From: Lawsonibacter sp.
GTDB taxonomy: Bacteria > Bacillota > Clostridia > Oscillospirales > Oscillospiraceae
Assembly: GCA_022791995.1 (NCBI GenBank)
Contig: JAAWAD010000043.1
Location: 1 to 64,000, forward strand
Direction: 5' to 3'
DNA length: 64,000 nucleotides
Shown: one piece after another, positions 17,721 to 27,138 of the stretch
How positions within the stretch are numbered: position 1 is the first letter of the stretch
Layout of the letters: every line of letters starts with the position of its first letter
The notes under the pieces: generated by a model
Told to the model about the DNA's origin: nothing
Seen by the model: the letters and a program-made list of their open reading frames with translations, nothing else
The model's database searches: none
Made by a program: the position numbers and the translations under genes

Positions 17721-20039
17721 ATGAGAATCTTTCGACGGCTGACAGCGGCCATCCTTGCCGGGGCTCTGGCGGTTTCCTTGGCGATTCTGCCGGCGGGGGC
17801 GGCGGACTCCTCCTTCAGTGATATCTGGAACCAGACCGTGGCGGCCAATGCGGACGTGCTGCGCCTGATGGGGGTGGTGGACGGCGTGGGGGGGAACAAG
17901 TTCAACCCCGACGGCATCCTCACCCGGGCGGAGTTCTGCACCATGGTGGTCAAGTTTATGCAGAAGGGGGACGACGTGCCCATTCACACCACCCGGACCA
18001 TTTTCTCCGACGTGACTTCCCGCCACTGGGCCCTGGGCTATGTGAACCTGGCGGCCAGCCTGACCATCCAGGACGGGGACAAGGAGGGGGGCGTCAAGCT
18101 GGTCTCCGGCGTGGGAGACGGCCGGTTCGAGCCGGACGCCAAAATCTCCCTGGCTCAGGCGGTGACCATCCTCATTCGGATGCTGGGCTACACCAGCCAG
18201 CAGACCGGCGCGGTGTGGCCCCAGAGCTACATGAATCTGGCCAAGTCCATCGGCCTGACCGACGGAGTGAACTCCGGGGCCTATGACGACCTGACCCGGG
18301 CCCAGGCGGCCCAGCTCTTTGTCAATGCCCTGGAGTGCAAGCAGGGGGACGGCTCCCTCTACTACAAGTCCCTGGGCGAGGCCACCGAAGGGGTGATTGT
18401 CCTGGCTGTGGACGTGGAGGCGGACGACGGCTCCGGTGACCGGGCCATCCGTACTTCGGTGAACCAGGGGACAGAGGCGTACCTCACCGCTTCGGGCGTT
18501 ACCTACCCCACCGCCCTCCAGGGCCGCCGGGGGGTGCTGGTGCTGAACAAGGAGAAGGAGATTGTCACCTTCATCCCTGATGAGAGCACCTCCACAAGTG
18601 TTACCATTTCGGGCAACGCGCAGCCTGGGGCCTTCCGGGTGCTGGGCGGGACAGAGTATCCGGTCTCGGGCAGCACGCTGGTATACACCGCAGACAAGCG
18701 CAACGGAGAGCCCTACAGCACGGCCTACAGCACGTTGACCTCCGGGACCCATGTCACCTTGTACCTTCAGCAGGGGAAGGTGACCGCCATCTATGTCAGC
18801 GGAAGCGGAAGCTCCGCCTCGGACAGCAGCGGTGTGGTCATTGTGTCGGGCAGCGGCGGCACCGCCGCTCTGTACCAGCTCACCGGCGGGGTCACCAACT
18901 TCACTGTGCTGAAAAACGGGCAGGTGGCCCGGCTGTCGGATATCCGGCCCTATGACGCGGTGAGCTATGACAGCCTGACCAATACGATGGTGGTCTCTGA
19001 CCTGAAGCTGACCTGTATCTATGAGTCCGCCGAGCCCAACTCCAAGGCACCCACCAGCATCACTGCCCTGGGGCACAAGTTCGACGTTCTGGACGGCGCC
19101 TGGGCTACCATCCAGAATTATGACCTGGGCAAGCAGGTCACCCTCCTGCTCACGGCCGACGGCAAGGTTGCCGGTATGGCCGACGCCCAGACAGTCCGCT
19201 CCTCCGCCGTGGGCAGAGTAACCAGCAGCGGAGCGGAGATCTTCCTGCCCGGCGGCGGCACCCTTACCCTTCAGGGGACCGTTCCCAGTGCGGGGAGCGT
19301 TCAGAACCAGCTGGCTGTTATCTCCTCGGGGAGCAAGGGGGTCATCTCGGCCACCCGCCTCACCGGGCGCACGGCCCCCGGCCCGTTCCGGGTGGGCTCC
19401 ATGACTCTGGGCAATTACTCCGTGGCCGCCGGCGTGCGGATCTATGAGCAGGTGTCGGCCGACGCTGTGGCTGAGGTGGACCTGTCCACCCTGAGCGCGG
19501 CGGATATCCCCAAGGAGAAGATTGCCGGCTATCACCTGAACTCCTCCAACATGGTGGATTATATCATCCTAGATAACGCAACCGGTGACGCTTACCTGTA
19601 CGGTATGATGGTCCGGGGAGCGGGTGGCGACTTCTGGAGTCTTGTCAACCGCCAGACCACCCAGTTCGCAGCCACGGCAGGTTTCGCCGGGCGAAGCGGC
19701 TCCTTTGTGGGCGTGGTGGTGGATAGACGGGACGGAGGCGAAAGCACCTCGAACTTCGTTCAGTCCAGCGTGGAGCTTACCCAGATCCGGAACGTGGCCG
19801 CCACCAGCTTCTTCACCGACAATGGCGTCAGCTATGTCCGGGCAAACGGTAAGGTTTACCGGGTGTCCAGCGATGTGGAGTGCTTCCATGTCCAAAGCGA
19901 CAATCGGTACAGCACAGAAAACTGGCTCCAGCACGCCACCGGCGAGGCCAGGCTGAACGCCATCAAGGCGATGGCCAGCTCTCTGACCATCTACCTGGAC
20001 CCCATCAGCGAGGTGGTCCGCATCGTGGAAGCGGGCTGA
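17721..20039 (+). CDS. S-layer homology domain-containing exported protein
   Basis: Signal peptide; SLH-like segments (FSDIWNQTVAANADVLRLMGVVDGVGGNKFNPDGILTRAEFCTMVV; FSDVTSRHWALGYVNLAASL...). Confidence 0.85.
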   Translation: MRIFRRLTAAILAGALAVSLAILPAGAADSSFSDIWNQTVAANADVLRLMGVVDGVGGNKFNPDGILTRAEFCTMVVKFMQKGDDVPIHTTRTIFSDVTSRHWALGYVNLAASLTIQDGDKEGGVKLVSGVGDGRFEPDAKISLAQAVTILIRMLGYTSQQTGAVWPQSYMNLAKSIGLTDGVNSGAYDDLTRAQAAQLFVNALECKQGDGSLYYKSLGEATEGVIVLAVDVEADDGSGDRAIRTSVNQGTEAYLTASGVTYPTALQGRRGVLVLNKEKEIVTFIPDESTSTSVTISGNAQPGAFRVLGGTEYPVSGSTLVYTADKRNGEPYSTAYSTLTSGTHVTLYLQQGKVTAIYVSGSGSSASDSSGVVIVSGSGGTAALYQLTGGVTNFTVLKNGQVARLSDIRPYDAVSYDSLTNTMVVSDLKLTCIYESAEPNSKAPTSITALGHKFDVLDGAWATIQNYDLGKQVTLLLTADGKVAGMADAQTVRSSAVGRVTSSGAEIFLPGGGTLTLQGTVPSAGSVQNQLAVISSGSKGVISATRLTGRTAPGPFRVGSMTLGNYSVAAGVRIYEQVSADAVAEVDLSTLSAADIPKEKIAGYHLNSSNMVDYIILDNATGDAYLYGMMVRGAGGDFWSLVNRQTTQFAATAGFAGRSGSFVGVVVDRRDGGESTSNFVQSSVELTQIRNVAATSFFTDNGVSYVRANGKVYRVSSDVECFHVQSDNRYSTENWLQHATGEARLNAIKAMASSLTIYLDPISEVVRIVEAG

Positions 20040-20058
20040 CCGGAAAAAGGCGAAACAC

Positions 20059-20094
20059 AAGGGACGCATGGCACAGCTGTGTTATGCGTCCCTT
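20059..20094 (+). terminator. Rho-independent terminator-like hairpin after the SLH gene
   Basis: AAGGGACGCAT / ATGCGTCCCTT arms. Confidence 0.6.
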
Positions 20095-20257
20095 CTGGCT
20101 CCAGAAGGAGCAGACAAGGGGAAACGGAGAATGAATACAGGGTACAAAACCTTCATAGAAATTTCATAGACTTTTCCAGGGAAACATGGTAAAATAATAT
20201 TCAGAAACAGGGAACTGTTGAGATCTTAAAAGGGCCGAAGGCCGCGGAGGAACAGGC

Positions 20258-20980
20258 TTGAAAACGGAAATCTTAGGCATTCAATTTGATAATTTGACCC
20301 GGGAGGAGGCTGCCCGCCGGGGAGCTGCCCTGCTGGAGGAGGACCGCTTCCACTATGTGGTCACTCCAAACCCGGAGTTTATTTTGGACAGTGAAAAGGA
20401 TTCGGAGTTCCGGGACGTGCTCAACGGGGCGGATCTGGTCCTCCCTGACGGCATTGGTGTAGTCTATTCCGCCAGGATTTTGGGTACACCATTGAAGGAG
20501 CGGGTACCCGGCATTGAATTTGCCGCCGACATGCTGCGCTGTCTGAACCAGAGAGAGGGACGGCTGTATCTGCTGGGGGCCAAGCCCGGAGTGGCCGAGG
20601 AGGCGGGCCGCCGGATTTTAGAGGCCCACCCCAATCTTATCCTGTGCGGTACGCAGGACGGCTACTTTCAGGATGAGGAGGCTGTGCTGCTGAAGGTGGC
20701 CGCTGCTCAGCCCGACTTGCTCTTCGTCTGCCTGGGAGCGCCCAAGCAGGAGAAGTGGATGGCCCGCTGGGGCCGGCACACAGGGGCCCGGCTGGCCATC
20801 GGGCTGGGAGGGGCTTTGGACGTCTTCGCTGGAAAGGTGGAGCGGGCCCCCGAGACCTGGCAGAGGCTGGGCTTGGAGTGGGCTTACCGTCTGAAAAAGG
20901 AGCCCCAACGCATTGGACGTATGGTTCGTCTGCCCCTGGTGCTGGTGCGGGCTGCCGGGGCTCGGATCAAACAATCGTAG
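20258..20980 (+). CDS. WecB/TagA/CpsF family glycosyltransferase
   Basis: TTG start with GGAGG SD; YVVTPNPEFIL, DLVLPDGIGVVYSARILG, ERVPGIEFAADML, LLFVCLGAPKQEKWM. Confidence 0.93.
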   Translation: MKTEILGIQFDNLTREEAARRGAALLEEDRFHYVVTPNPEFILDSEKDSEFRDVLNGADLVLPDGIGVVYSARILGTPLKERVPGIEFAADMLRCLNQREGRLYLLGAKPGVAEEAGRRILEAHPNLILCGTQDGYFQDEEAVLLKVAAAQPDLLFVCLGAPKQEKWMARWGRHTGARLAIGLGGALDVFAGKVERAPETWQRLGLEWAYRLKKEPQRIGRMVRLPLVLVRAAGARIKQS

Positions 20981-21006
20981 GACACAAAAATAAGGAGGAA
21001 CGTGCA

Positions 21007-21546
21007 ATGGTATACATTCTGCTGGCCCCTGGTTTTGAAGAGGCGGAGGCCCTGGTCCCCGCTGACCTGCTCCGCCGGGCGGGTCTTGATGTTGTCCTGG
21101 TGGGGGTGGAGGGGGCTCTTGTCCCTGGCGGCCACCAGATCACGGTGCAGACGGATTGCTGCCTGGACCAGATCAGCCTGGACCAGGCGGAGATGGTAAT
21201 CCTCCCCGGCGGCGGTGTGGGTGTAAGCAAGCTGGGAGAAAATTCTGCGGTGGAGGCCCTGGTGCGCCAGACGGCGGCACGCGGAATTCCTCTGGCGGCT
21301 ATCTGTGCCGCTCCCACGCTGTTGGGCCGCTGGGGCCTGCTGAAGGGCCGGAGGGCGGTGTGCTATCCGGGAATGGAGGATGGGCTGACTGAGGCTCAGG
21401 CCCTCCGGGAGGAATCCGTGGTGAGGGACGGCGCCTTCTTCACCGGCCGGGCGGCGGGGTCCGCGTTTGACTTTGGTCTGCTACTGGTGGAGGCCCTGGC
21501 TGGACCGGAAAAGGCTCGGGAGGTCCAGAAGGCCGTGGTCTATTGA
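21007..21546 (+). CDS. DJ-1/PfpI (ThiJ) family protein
   Basis: MVYILLAPGFEEAEALVPADLLRRAGLDV, VILPGG, AAICAAPTLLGRWGLLKGRRAVCYPG. Confidence 0.93.
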   Translation: MVYILLAPGFEEAEALVPADLLRRAGLDVVLVGVEGALVPGGHQITVQTDCCLDQISLDQAEMVILPGGGVGVSKLGENSAVEALVRQTAARGIPLAAICAAPTLLGRWGLLKGRRAVCYPGMEDGLTEAQALREESVVRDGAFFTGRAAGSAFDFGLLLVEALAGPEKAREVQKAVVY

Positions 21547-21602
21547 GGCCGCTGGCATAAAAAACGGGGGAGCTTTCGCTCCCCCCGCCTCTGGGACCTA
21601 TG

Positions 21603-21806
21603 TCAGCAGCAGCCGCAGTTGTCGTTGCAGCCACAGCCGTTGTCGCAGCCGCAGCCATTGTTGCAGCCGCATCCGTTGTTGCAGCAGCAACAGCAGCAGC
21701 CGTTGTTGTTGCTTCCGCCGCATCCGCAGCAGCAGAACAGGATGATGATCAGGATGATGATCCACAGGCAGCTGTTGCCGCCCCAACCGTTATTCCCACA
21801 GCACAT
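21603..21806 (-). CDS. Cys/Gly/Asn-rich small membrane protein
   Basis: MCCGNNGWGGNSCLWIIILIIILFCCCGCGGSNNNGCCCCCCNNGCGCNNGCGCDNGCGCNDNCGCC; GAGGTG SD upstream on the minus strand. Confidence 0.75.
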   Translation of the reverse strand: MCCGNNGWGGNSCLWIIILIIILFCCCGCGGSNNNGCCCCCCNNGCGCNNGCGCDNGCGCNDNCGCC

Positions 21807-21925
21807 TCTTGTTTCACCTCACTTTTCGGACGCGGGAGGTGTTTCCCGCGCTTTCTGTACTATACTATGGGCCCTCCTTGTCCCGGGTGACAGACGAGGG
21901 AAAAATTGTTAGGAGCTGACCGCCT

Positions 21926-23116
21926 ATGCCACAGGAACGGAGAAGAGACCGCCGGACAGACCCCCGAGAGCAGGAGCACCGCTCCCGTCGGGCGGATGCC
22001 AGAGACCCGGAGCGTGCCCGCCGCCCTGCCTCCCGGGAGTCAGAGCATCCCCGCCGCCGGCGTCGGCGCTCTGCGGGCCTATCCATGCTCTTTGCCCTTC
22101 TCTATGTCGTGGGGGTGATTGGGGTGTCTGTGATTCTAGCTTGTGTGGGGTGGGCTGCCGCCAACGACGTGCTGGCCCTGAACAAGCCAGAGAAGGAGAT
22201 CATCTTCCAGGTCTCTGACGGGGAGAGCTTTGAGGAGGTAACTGACCGGCTGGCGGAGGAGGGGATGATTGAGTATAAGCTGTTGTTTAAGCTTTTTGCC
22301 TCTTTCACCCACGGGAAAGAGAAAGTAGCTCCCGGCTCCTACACGCTGAGCACCAACATGGATTACCGGGCTCTGCTGTCCGGTATGAGCGCCAACTCTG
22401 CTTCCAAGGTGGAGCTGACTGTTACAATCCCGGAGGGCTACACAACGGCCCAGATCTTCCAGCTGCTGGAGAATATGGATGTGGCCACGGTCGAAGATCT
22501 GAACCAGATGGCGTCCACCCACGACTATGCCTTCGATTTCCTGGAGGATATCCCCCTGGGGAGCCCCAACCGTTTGGAGGGCTATCTGTTCCCCAGCACC
22601 TACAATTTCTACACCTATCACGACCCGAAATACGCCATCAACAAGCTGCTAGTGGCCTTTGACGAGCGGATGGACGAGGAGCTGCGCCAGGAGATTGCCG
22701 ACAGCGGTCGCTCTATGCACGAGATTTTGACGGTAGCCTCCCTCATTGAGCGGGAGACTGACGGTACCGACAGGGCCACCATCGCCTCGGTTATCTACAA
22801 CCGGCTGGACAACCCCAGCGCCAGCACCGCCGGCTACCTCCAGATTGACGCCACCCTGGGCTATATCAACGGCGGTAAGGTTCCCACAGAGGCGGACAAG
22901 TCCATCGACTCCCCCTATAACACGTACCTGTATCAGGGTTTGCCTCCGGGACCCATCTCCAACCCGGGTCTGGACTCCATTCGGGCGGCTATCCACCCGG
23001 AGTCCACCAAATACTACTACTATGCCTTGGGGGACGACAATGTCCACCACTTCTTCCGCAGCTATGAGGAGCACCAGAGCTTCTTGGCCTCCCAGGAGCG
23101 GTATAAGGCGTCTTAA
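21926..23116 (+). CDS. mltG: Endolytic transglycosylase MltG
   Basis: TM then FQVSDGESFEEVTDRLAEEGMI, EGYLFPSTYNF, ILTVASLIERET, YNTYLYQGLPPGPISNPGLDSIRAAI. Confidence 0.95.
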   Translation: MPQERRRDRRTDPREQEHRSRRADARDPERARRPASRESEHPRRRRRRSAGLSMLFALLYVVGVIGVSVILACVGWAAANDVLALNKPEKEIIFQVSDGESFEEVTDRLAEEGMIEYKLLFKLFASFTHGKEKVAPGSYTLSTNMDYRALLSGMSANSASKVELTVTIPEGYTTAQIFQLLENMDVATVEDLNQMASTHDYAFDFLEDIPLGSPNRLEGYLFPSTYNFYTYHDPKYAINKLLVAFDERMDEELRQEIADSGRSMHEILTVASLIERETDGTDRATIASVIYNRLDNPSASTAGYLQIDATLGYINGGKVPTEADKSIDSPYNTYLYQGLPPGPISNPGLDSIRAAIHPESTKYYYYALGDDNVHHFFRSYEEHQSFLASQERYKAS

Positions 23117-23124
23117 TAAACCAA

Positions 23125-23153
23125 GTCAGGCCCGCCTTTCCAGCGGGCCTGAC
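23125..23153 (+). terminator. Rho-independent terminator-like hairpin after mltG
   Basis: gtcaggcccgc / gcgggcctgac. Confidence 0.55.
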
Positions 23154-23172
23154 CTATGAGGAGGGTTCAACG

Positions 23173-24387
23173 GTGAAAAAAATAGAGCTGCTCTCGCCTG
23201 CCGGGGACCTGGAGCGGCTGGAAATGGCAGTGGCCTATGGGGCGGACGCAGTTTATCTGGCGGGAACGGATTTCGGGATGCGCTCCTTTGTGGGAAACTT
23301 CACCCTGGAGCAGCTGGAGACCGCTGTGGCGCTGTGCCGCAGCCATGGGGTTCGGGTCCACGTGACCTGCAATACGATGCCCCGCAATGAGGAGATTGCC
23401 CGCCTGCCCCAGTGGCTGGAGCGGCTGGATACCCTGGGCGTGGACGCCGTGATCCTGGCGGATGTGGGCGTACTGACTCTGGCCAAGCGGTACGCCCCCC
23501 ATTTGGAGTACCATATCTCGACCCAGGCCAGTGTGGTCAACTACCAGTCCGCACAAGTGTGGCACGACATGGGCGCAAAGCGGGTGATTCTGGCTCGGGA
23601 GCTATCCTTGGAGGAGATCCGGGAAATCCGGGCCAGGACCTCCCCTGATTTGGAGATTGAGGTCTTTGCCCACGGGGCCATGTGCGTCAGTTACTCTGGC
23701 CGGTGCCTGCTGTCCAACTATATGACCGGACGGGACGCCAATCGGGGCCGGTGCGCTCAGCCATGCCGCTATCAGTACGCTCTGGTGGAGGAAAAGCGCC
23801 CTGGGGAGTATTTCCCTGTCTATGAAGATGGGGAGAGCACCTACATCATGAACTCCCGGGATATGTGCATGATTGACCACATCCCGGCGCTGGCAGAGGC
23901 GGGGGTGGACTCCATCAAGCTGGAGGGCCGGGCCAAGTCGGCTTACTACGCCGCCATTGTCACCGGCGCCTACCGCCACGCCCTGGACGTTGCTCAGGCA
24001 GGAGAGCCCCTGGATCCGGTGTGGCGGGACGAGGTGGAGCACATCAGCCACCGGCACTACTCCACTGGCTTCTTTTTCGGCCAGCCAGGGCAGTTTACAG
24101 AGGACTCCCGGTACATCCGAAACTGGCAAATCGCGGCAAAGGTCCTGTCCTGTGACAGCGGCGGGCGGGCCCTGCTCTCCTTGAACAATAAGTTTGCCCT
24201 GGGTGACGAATTGGAGCTGGTGGGCCCCGGTGTGCGGCCCCAGTCCCTTACTGTGGATGCCCTGTGGGATGGAGAGGGCGTTTCTCTCTCTGAGGTTCGC
24301 AAACCCCAGATGCGGTTCCAGATGCAGCTGCCCCGGCAGGTACCGCCCCTGTCCATGCTGCGGCGGCAGGCCGATTTGTCGCCGTGA
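23173..24387 (+). CDS. U32 family peptidase / tRNA-hydroxylation-type protein
   Basis: ELLSPAGDLERLEMAVAYGADAVYLAG, EVFAHGAMCVSYSGRCLLSNYMTGRDANRGRCAQPCRYQY. Confidence 0.93.
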   Translation: MKKIELLSPAGDLERLEMAVAYGADAVYLAGTDFGMRSFVGNFTLEQLETAVALCRSHGVRVHVTCNTMPRNEEIARLPQWLERLDTLGVDAVILADVGVLTLAKRYAPHLEYHISTQASVVNYQSAQVWHDMGAKRVILARELSLEEIREIRARTSPDLEIEVFAHGAMCVSYSGRCLLSNYMTGRDANRGRCAQPCRYQYALVEEKRPGEYFPVYEDGESTYIMNSRDMCMIDHIPALAEAGVDSIKLEGRAKSAYYAAIVTGAYRHALDVAQAGEPLDPVWRDEVEHISHRHYSTGFFFGQPGQFTEDSRYIRNWQIAAKVLSCDSGGRALLSLNNKFALGDELELVGPGVRPQSLTVDALWDGEGVSLSEVRKPQMRFQMQLPRQVPPLSMLRRQADLSP

Positions 24388-24493
24388 GATTGTTCCTTTT
24401 TCCGGGAAGCGAACGGTACTTGACCGCCCAAATCCCTTGTGCTGCTATACGTTCCTGTTTGCAGCCTGACAAACCACGATTTGGAGCTAGATA

Positions 24494-24955
24494 GTGATGA
24501 AAGAAAATATTGTAGTCAAGTTGACGGCGAAAGATGATAAATATGTCTGTTCTCTTGCTGATAAAATAATAGCGGAAAGCCAAGAAACAGATGAATGGTA
24601 CGACTATTTTGACGATTTTGCTTCTTTGCTTAATCATCCCAAATCACTTGTGCGAAATCGTGTGCTGCATATTCTCGCGGCAAATGCTCAGTGGGACGAA
24701 GAAAACCGTTTTGACTCAATTATTTCTGATTTTCTCGCACATGTAACGGACGAAAAGCCGATTACAGCCAGACAGTGCATAAAGGCTCTTGCACAGGTAG
24801 GTTCGGCAAAGCCGCAATATGTTCCTCTAGTATTGTCATATTTGCAGAGCGCGGATTTATCCAAGTACAAGGACAGTATGCGCCCACTGATTGAAAAAGA
24901 CATTGCAGAAACCGAAAAAATATTGACAGCTTCCAGTTTATCAGGAGAAAACTGA
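24494..24955 (+). CDS. Low-GC hypothetical protein with HEAT-like helical repeats
   Basis: Complete 153-aa ORF; visibly AT-richer codons than neighbours; helical content HPKSLVRNRVLHILAANAQ...ARQCIKALAQVG. Confidence 0.7.
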   Translation: MMKENIVVKLTAKDDKYVCSLADKIIAESQETDEWYDYFDDFASLLNHPKSLVRNRVLHILAANAQWDEENRFDSIISDFLAHVTDEKPITARQCIKALAQVGSAKPQYVPLVLSYLQSADLSKYKDSMRPLIEKDIAETEKILTASSLSGEN

Positions 24956-25005
24956 TTGCTGGTTCCGACTTTGCAGGCTGTGACAGGGCAATGGAGGTGT
25001 ATGGA

Positions 25006-25377
25006 ATGACCCCAACCTACGAGCAGATGGGGGACTGGCTGGAGGAGATCGCCCAGGAGTTTCCCGAAGCGTTTTATCAGGAGTTGGACGGGGGCATTCA
25101 GCTGGAGCGGAAGGCCCTCAGCGACCCGGAGTTTCCCCCGGGTGAGATGTATATTATGGGGGAGTACGTCCACGACATGCTGGGACGGTACATTCTGCTG
25201 TACTATGGCTCCTTTGCGGCGCTCCTCCAGGGGGAGGACGAGGAGGCCTGGAAGGACGAGATTTTCGCCACTGTGGCCCACGAGTTTACCCACCACATGG
25301 AGGAAACCGCCGGCCTTCACGCCCTGGACGACAAGGATTTGGAATTCCTCCGGCAAGCTCTGGAGGAGTACGAATAA
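25006..25377 (+). CDS. Zincin-like metallopeptidase family protein
   Basis: VAHEFTHHMEE (HExxH); SD GGAGG 7-8 nt before ATG 25006. Confidence 0.85.
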   Translation: MTPTYEQMGDWLEEIAQEFPEAFYQELDGGIQLERKALSDPEFPPGEMYIMGEYVHDMLGRYILLYYGSFAALLQGEDEEAWKDEIFATVAHEFTHHMEETAGLHALDDKDLEFLRQALEEYE

Positions 25378-25425
25378 AAAACGGGTCCCATCCTCCAGCG
25401 AGAGAATGGGGCCCATAGAGTGCAG

Positions 25426-26232
25426 TTATGCCACGGCGGAAAAGGGGACGCGGGATTGGTTGTCCTTCTGGGTCTGCTGCGCCTGGGTCTGTTCCGTCGG
25501 CTGAACCGCGGCAGTGGTGGTACGGGTGGTGCCGCCAGAGACATAGGAGCGACCGCACTCCGGGCAGATGGCCGTGTGGTAGCTCACGCTCTGGCTGACC
25601 ACCTTGCGATCCTCCCGACCGGCCTTGGCCTGCTCCCGGGTCACATGCTCCATTTCGTGGCCCCGCACCATGGAGGGAGCCAGATCCGGGTCAATGTGGG
25701 TGGGGGTCTTGAAGGAAACGCCGGCATCATCCGAGCCGTCCTGATACTTCCGTTCCTTGCAGGTCTGGCACTCCCCTTCCTTGGCGGCCTCCTGCACGCT
25801 CTCGGCCCCCAGGCTGTTCTCTGTCTTCTGTCCGTCCTGCTGGTCCTTTCCCTGGAGCTTGGAGAGTACGTCAGAGGCAGTTCCTGCGTCCTGCTTGCCT
25901 TTTCCCAGCAGCTTGGCCAGAACATCGGCCCCGGTCATCTCCTCTGCTGGGTTTTGTCCATCTTGAATGCGCATCCGAACGGCCATCTCTGCCGGGTCTG
26001 CCCCCTGGCGCAGCTCCGGGCCGAGCTGGACCTGGCCGGGGGCGTCAGAGGCCACCTTGGGGGCGGACTTGACCGGCTGAACGGGGGCCTCTGGATTGGC
26101 TGTCTTTTGAGCAGCGTTGACCAGAGTGTGCTGGGGCTGCTGTGCCCGCTGCGCCCGGCTGTCCCGGAGAGAGGCGGCATATCCGCCGTAATCAAAGGTA
26201 TAGGGGATGGAATTGGAAACAGCGCCAATCAT
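25426..26232 (-). CDS. SprA-related putative metalloprotease
   Basis: MIGAVSNSIPYTFDYGG...; HIDPDLAPSMVRGHEMEHVTREQAKA; CPECGRSYVSGGTTRTTT; SD GAGGTG before ATG at 26232. Confidence 0.75.
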   Translation of the reverse strand: MIGAVSNSIPYTFDYGGYAASLRDSRAQRAQQPQHTLVNAAQKTANPEAPVQPVKSAPKVASDAPGQVQLGPELRQGADPAEMAVRMRIQDGQNPAEEMTGADVLAKLLGKGKQDAGTASDVLSKLQGKDQQDGQKTENSLGAESVQEAAKEGECQTCKERKYQDGSDDAGVSFKTPTHIDPDLAPSMVRGHEMEHVTREQAKAGREDRKVVSQSVSYHTAICPECGRSYVSGGTTRTTTAAVQPTEQTQAQQTQKDNQSRVPFSAVA

Positions 26233-26325
26233 CACAATCACCTCGATCAAAAATTGGGAGACAAATTCTATCCTCATTATAGCACAGTTTGCCAAAAAAG
26301 TAAAGACAGCAAGGAGGAGATTTCT

Positions 26326-27018
26326 ATGGAGACCGCCACGTTGCATCCTGTTGCCCACATCCGCAGCGATTTTTCAGAAAAATTTGGGATTCCCCGGCAG
26401 AGCGGCCTGGTGGAGACCCTGGAGGCTCAGATTGTCTTCTGCCCGGAGTACCGGCGGCCTGAGGCTCTACGGGGGCTGGAGGGCTTCTCCCACCTGTGGC
26501 TGATCTGGGAGTTCTCCCGGGCCCGGCGGGAGGACTGGTCCCCCACGGTGCGCCCCCCGCGGCTGGGAGGCAACCAGAGGCTCGGGGTCTTTGCCACCCG
26601 GTCTCCCTTCCGGCCCAACCCCATCGGTCTGAGCTGTGTCCGGCTGGCGGGCATCCGTCAGAATACCCCGGAAGGACCTGTTCTCCAGGTCCTGGGCGCC
26701 GACCTGCTGGACGGCACGCCTATCTACGACATCAAGCCCTATCTGCCCTATGCCGACTGCCGCCCGGAGGCGGTGGGGGGCTTTGCCAGCGAGCCCAAGG
26801 AGGCCAGCCTTCAGGTGGAGATACCGCCCGCTCTGCTGGCCCGGGTTCCGGCGGAGAAACAGTCCCCGCTTCTTGGTGTGCTGGCCCAGGACCCCCGTCC
26901 CTCCTACCAGAGCGACCCGAATCGGGTCTATGGCATGGCCTTTGCTGGTCTGGAGGTCCGCTTTCGGGTGGCGGGAGAGTGGCTCACGGTTTGCGAAATT
27001 TTCCCGCCAAATTCCTGA
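26326..27018 (+). CDS. trmO: tRNA (N6-threonylcarbamoyladenosine37-N6)-methyltransferase TrmO (TsaA family)
   Basis: PVAHIRSDFSEKFGIPRQSGL, LRGLEGFSHLWLIWEFS, GVFATRSPFRPNPIGLSCVRL, YDIKPYLPYAD. Confidence 0.93.
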   Translation: METATLHPVAHIRSDFSEKFGIPRQSGLVETLEAQIVFCPEYRRPEALRGLEGFSHLWLIWEFSRARREDWSPTVRPPRLGGNQRLGVFATRSPFRPNPIGLSCVRLAGIRQNTPEGPVLQVLGADLLDGTPIYDIKPYLPYADCRPEAVGGFASEPKEASLQVEIPPALLARVPAEKQSPLLGVLAQDPRPSYQSDPNRVYGMAFAGLEVRFRVAGEWLTVCEIFPPNS

Positions 27019-27079
27019 CCTTCCCTCTGGTGTAAGGTATTTTTTTCACAAATTTTCCGCAAAACACAGAAAATCCCCA

Positions 27080-27110
27080 TTGACCTTCCACTAGGAGGAG
27101 GGTGTATAAT
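27080..27110 (+). promoter_or_regulatory. MerR-type promoter with 19-bp spacer and internal dyad
   Basis: TTGACC (27080-27085) - 19 bp - TATAAT (27105-27110); ACCTTCC-N7-GGAGGGT dyad (27083-27103). Confidence 0.65.
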
Positions 27111-27138
27111 AGGCCCAGATTCCGAAAGGAGGGGAGCG

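Noticed and set aside
16400-17983. 527-aa minus-strand ORF
   Set aside because: Antisense to the MacB-type permease; shadow ORF
17610-19535. 641-aa minus-strand ORF
   Set aside because: Antisense shadow of the SLH-domain gene; no domain-like sequence
21600-21790. Short repeats resembling a CRISPR or tandem repeat (GCAGCCGCA...)
   Set aside because: Low-complexity coding repeats of the Cys/Gly-rich protein; no regular spacers
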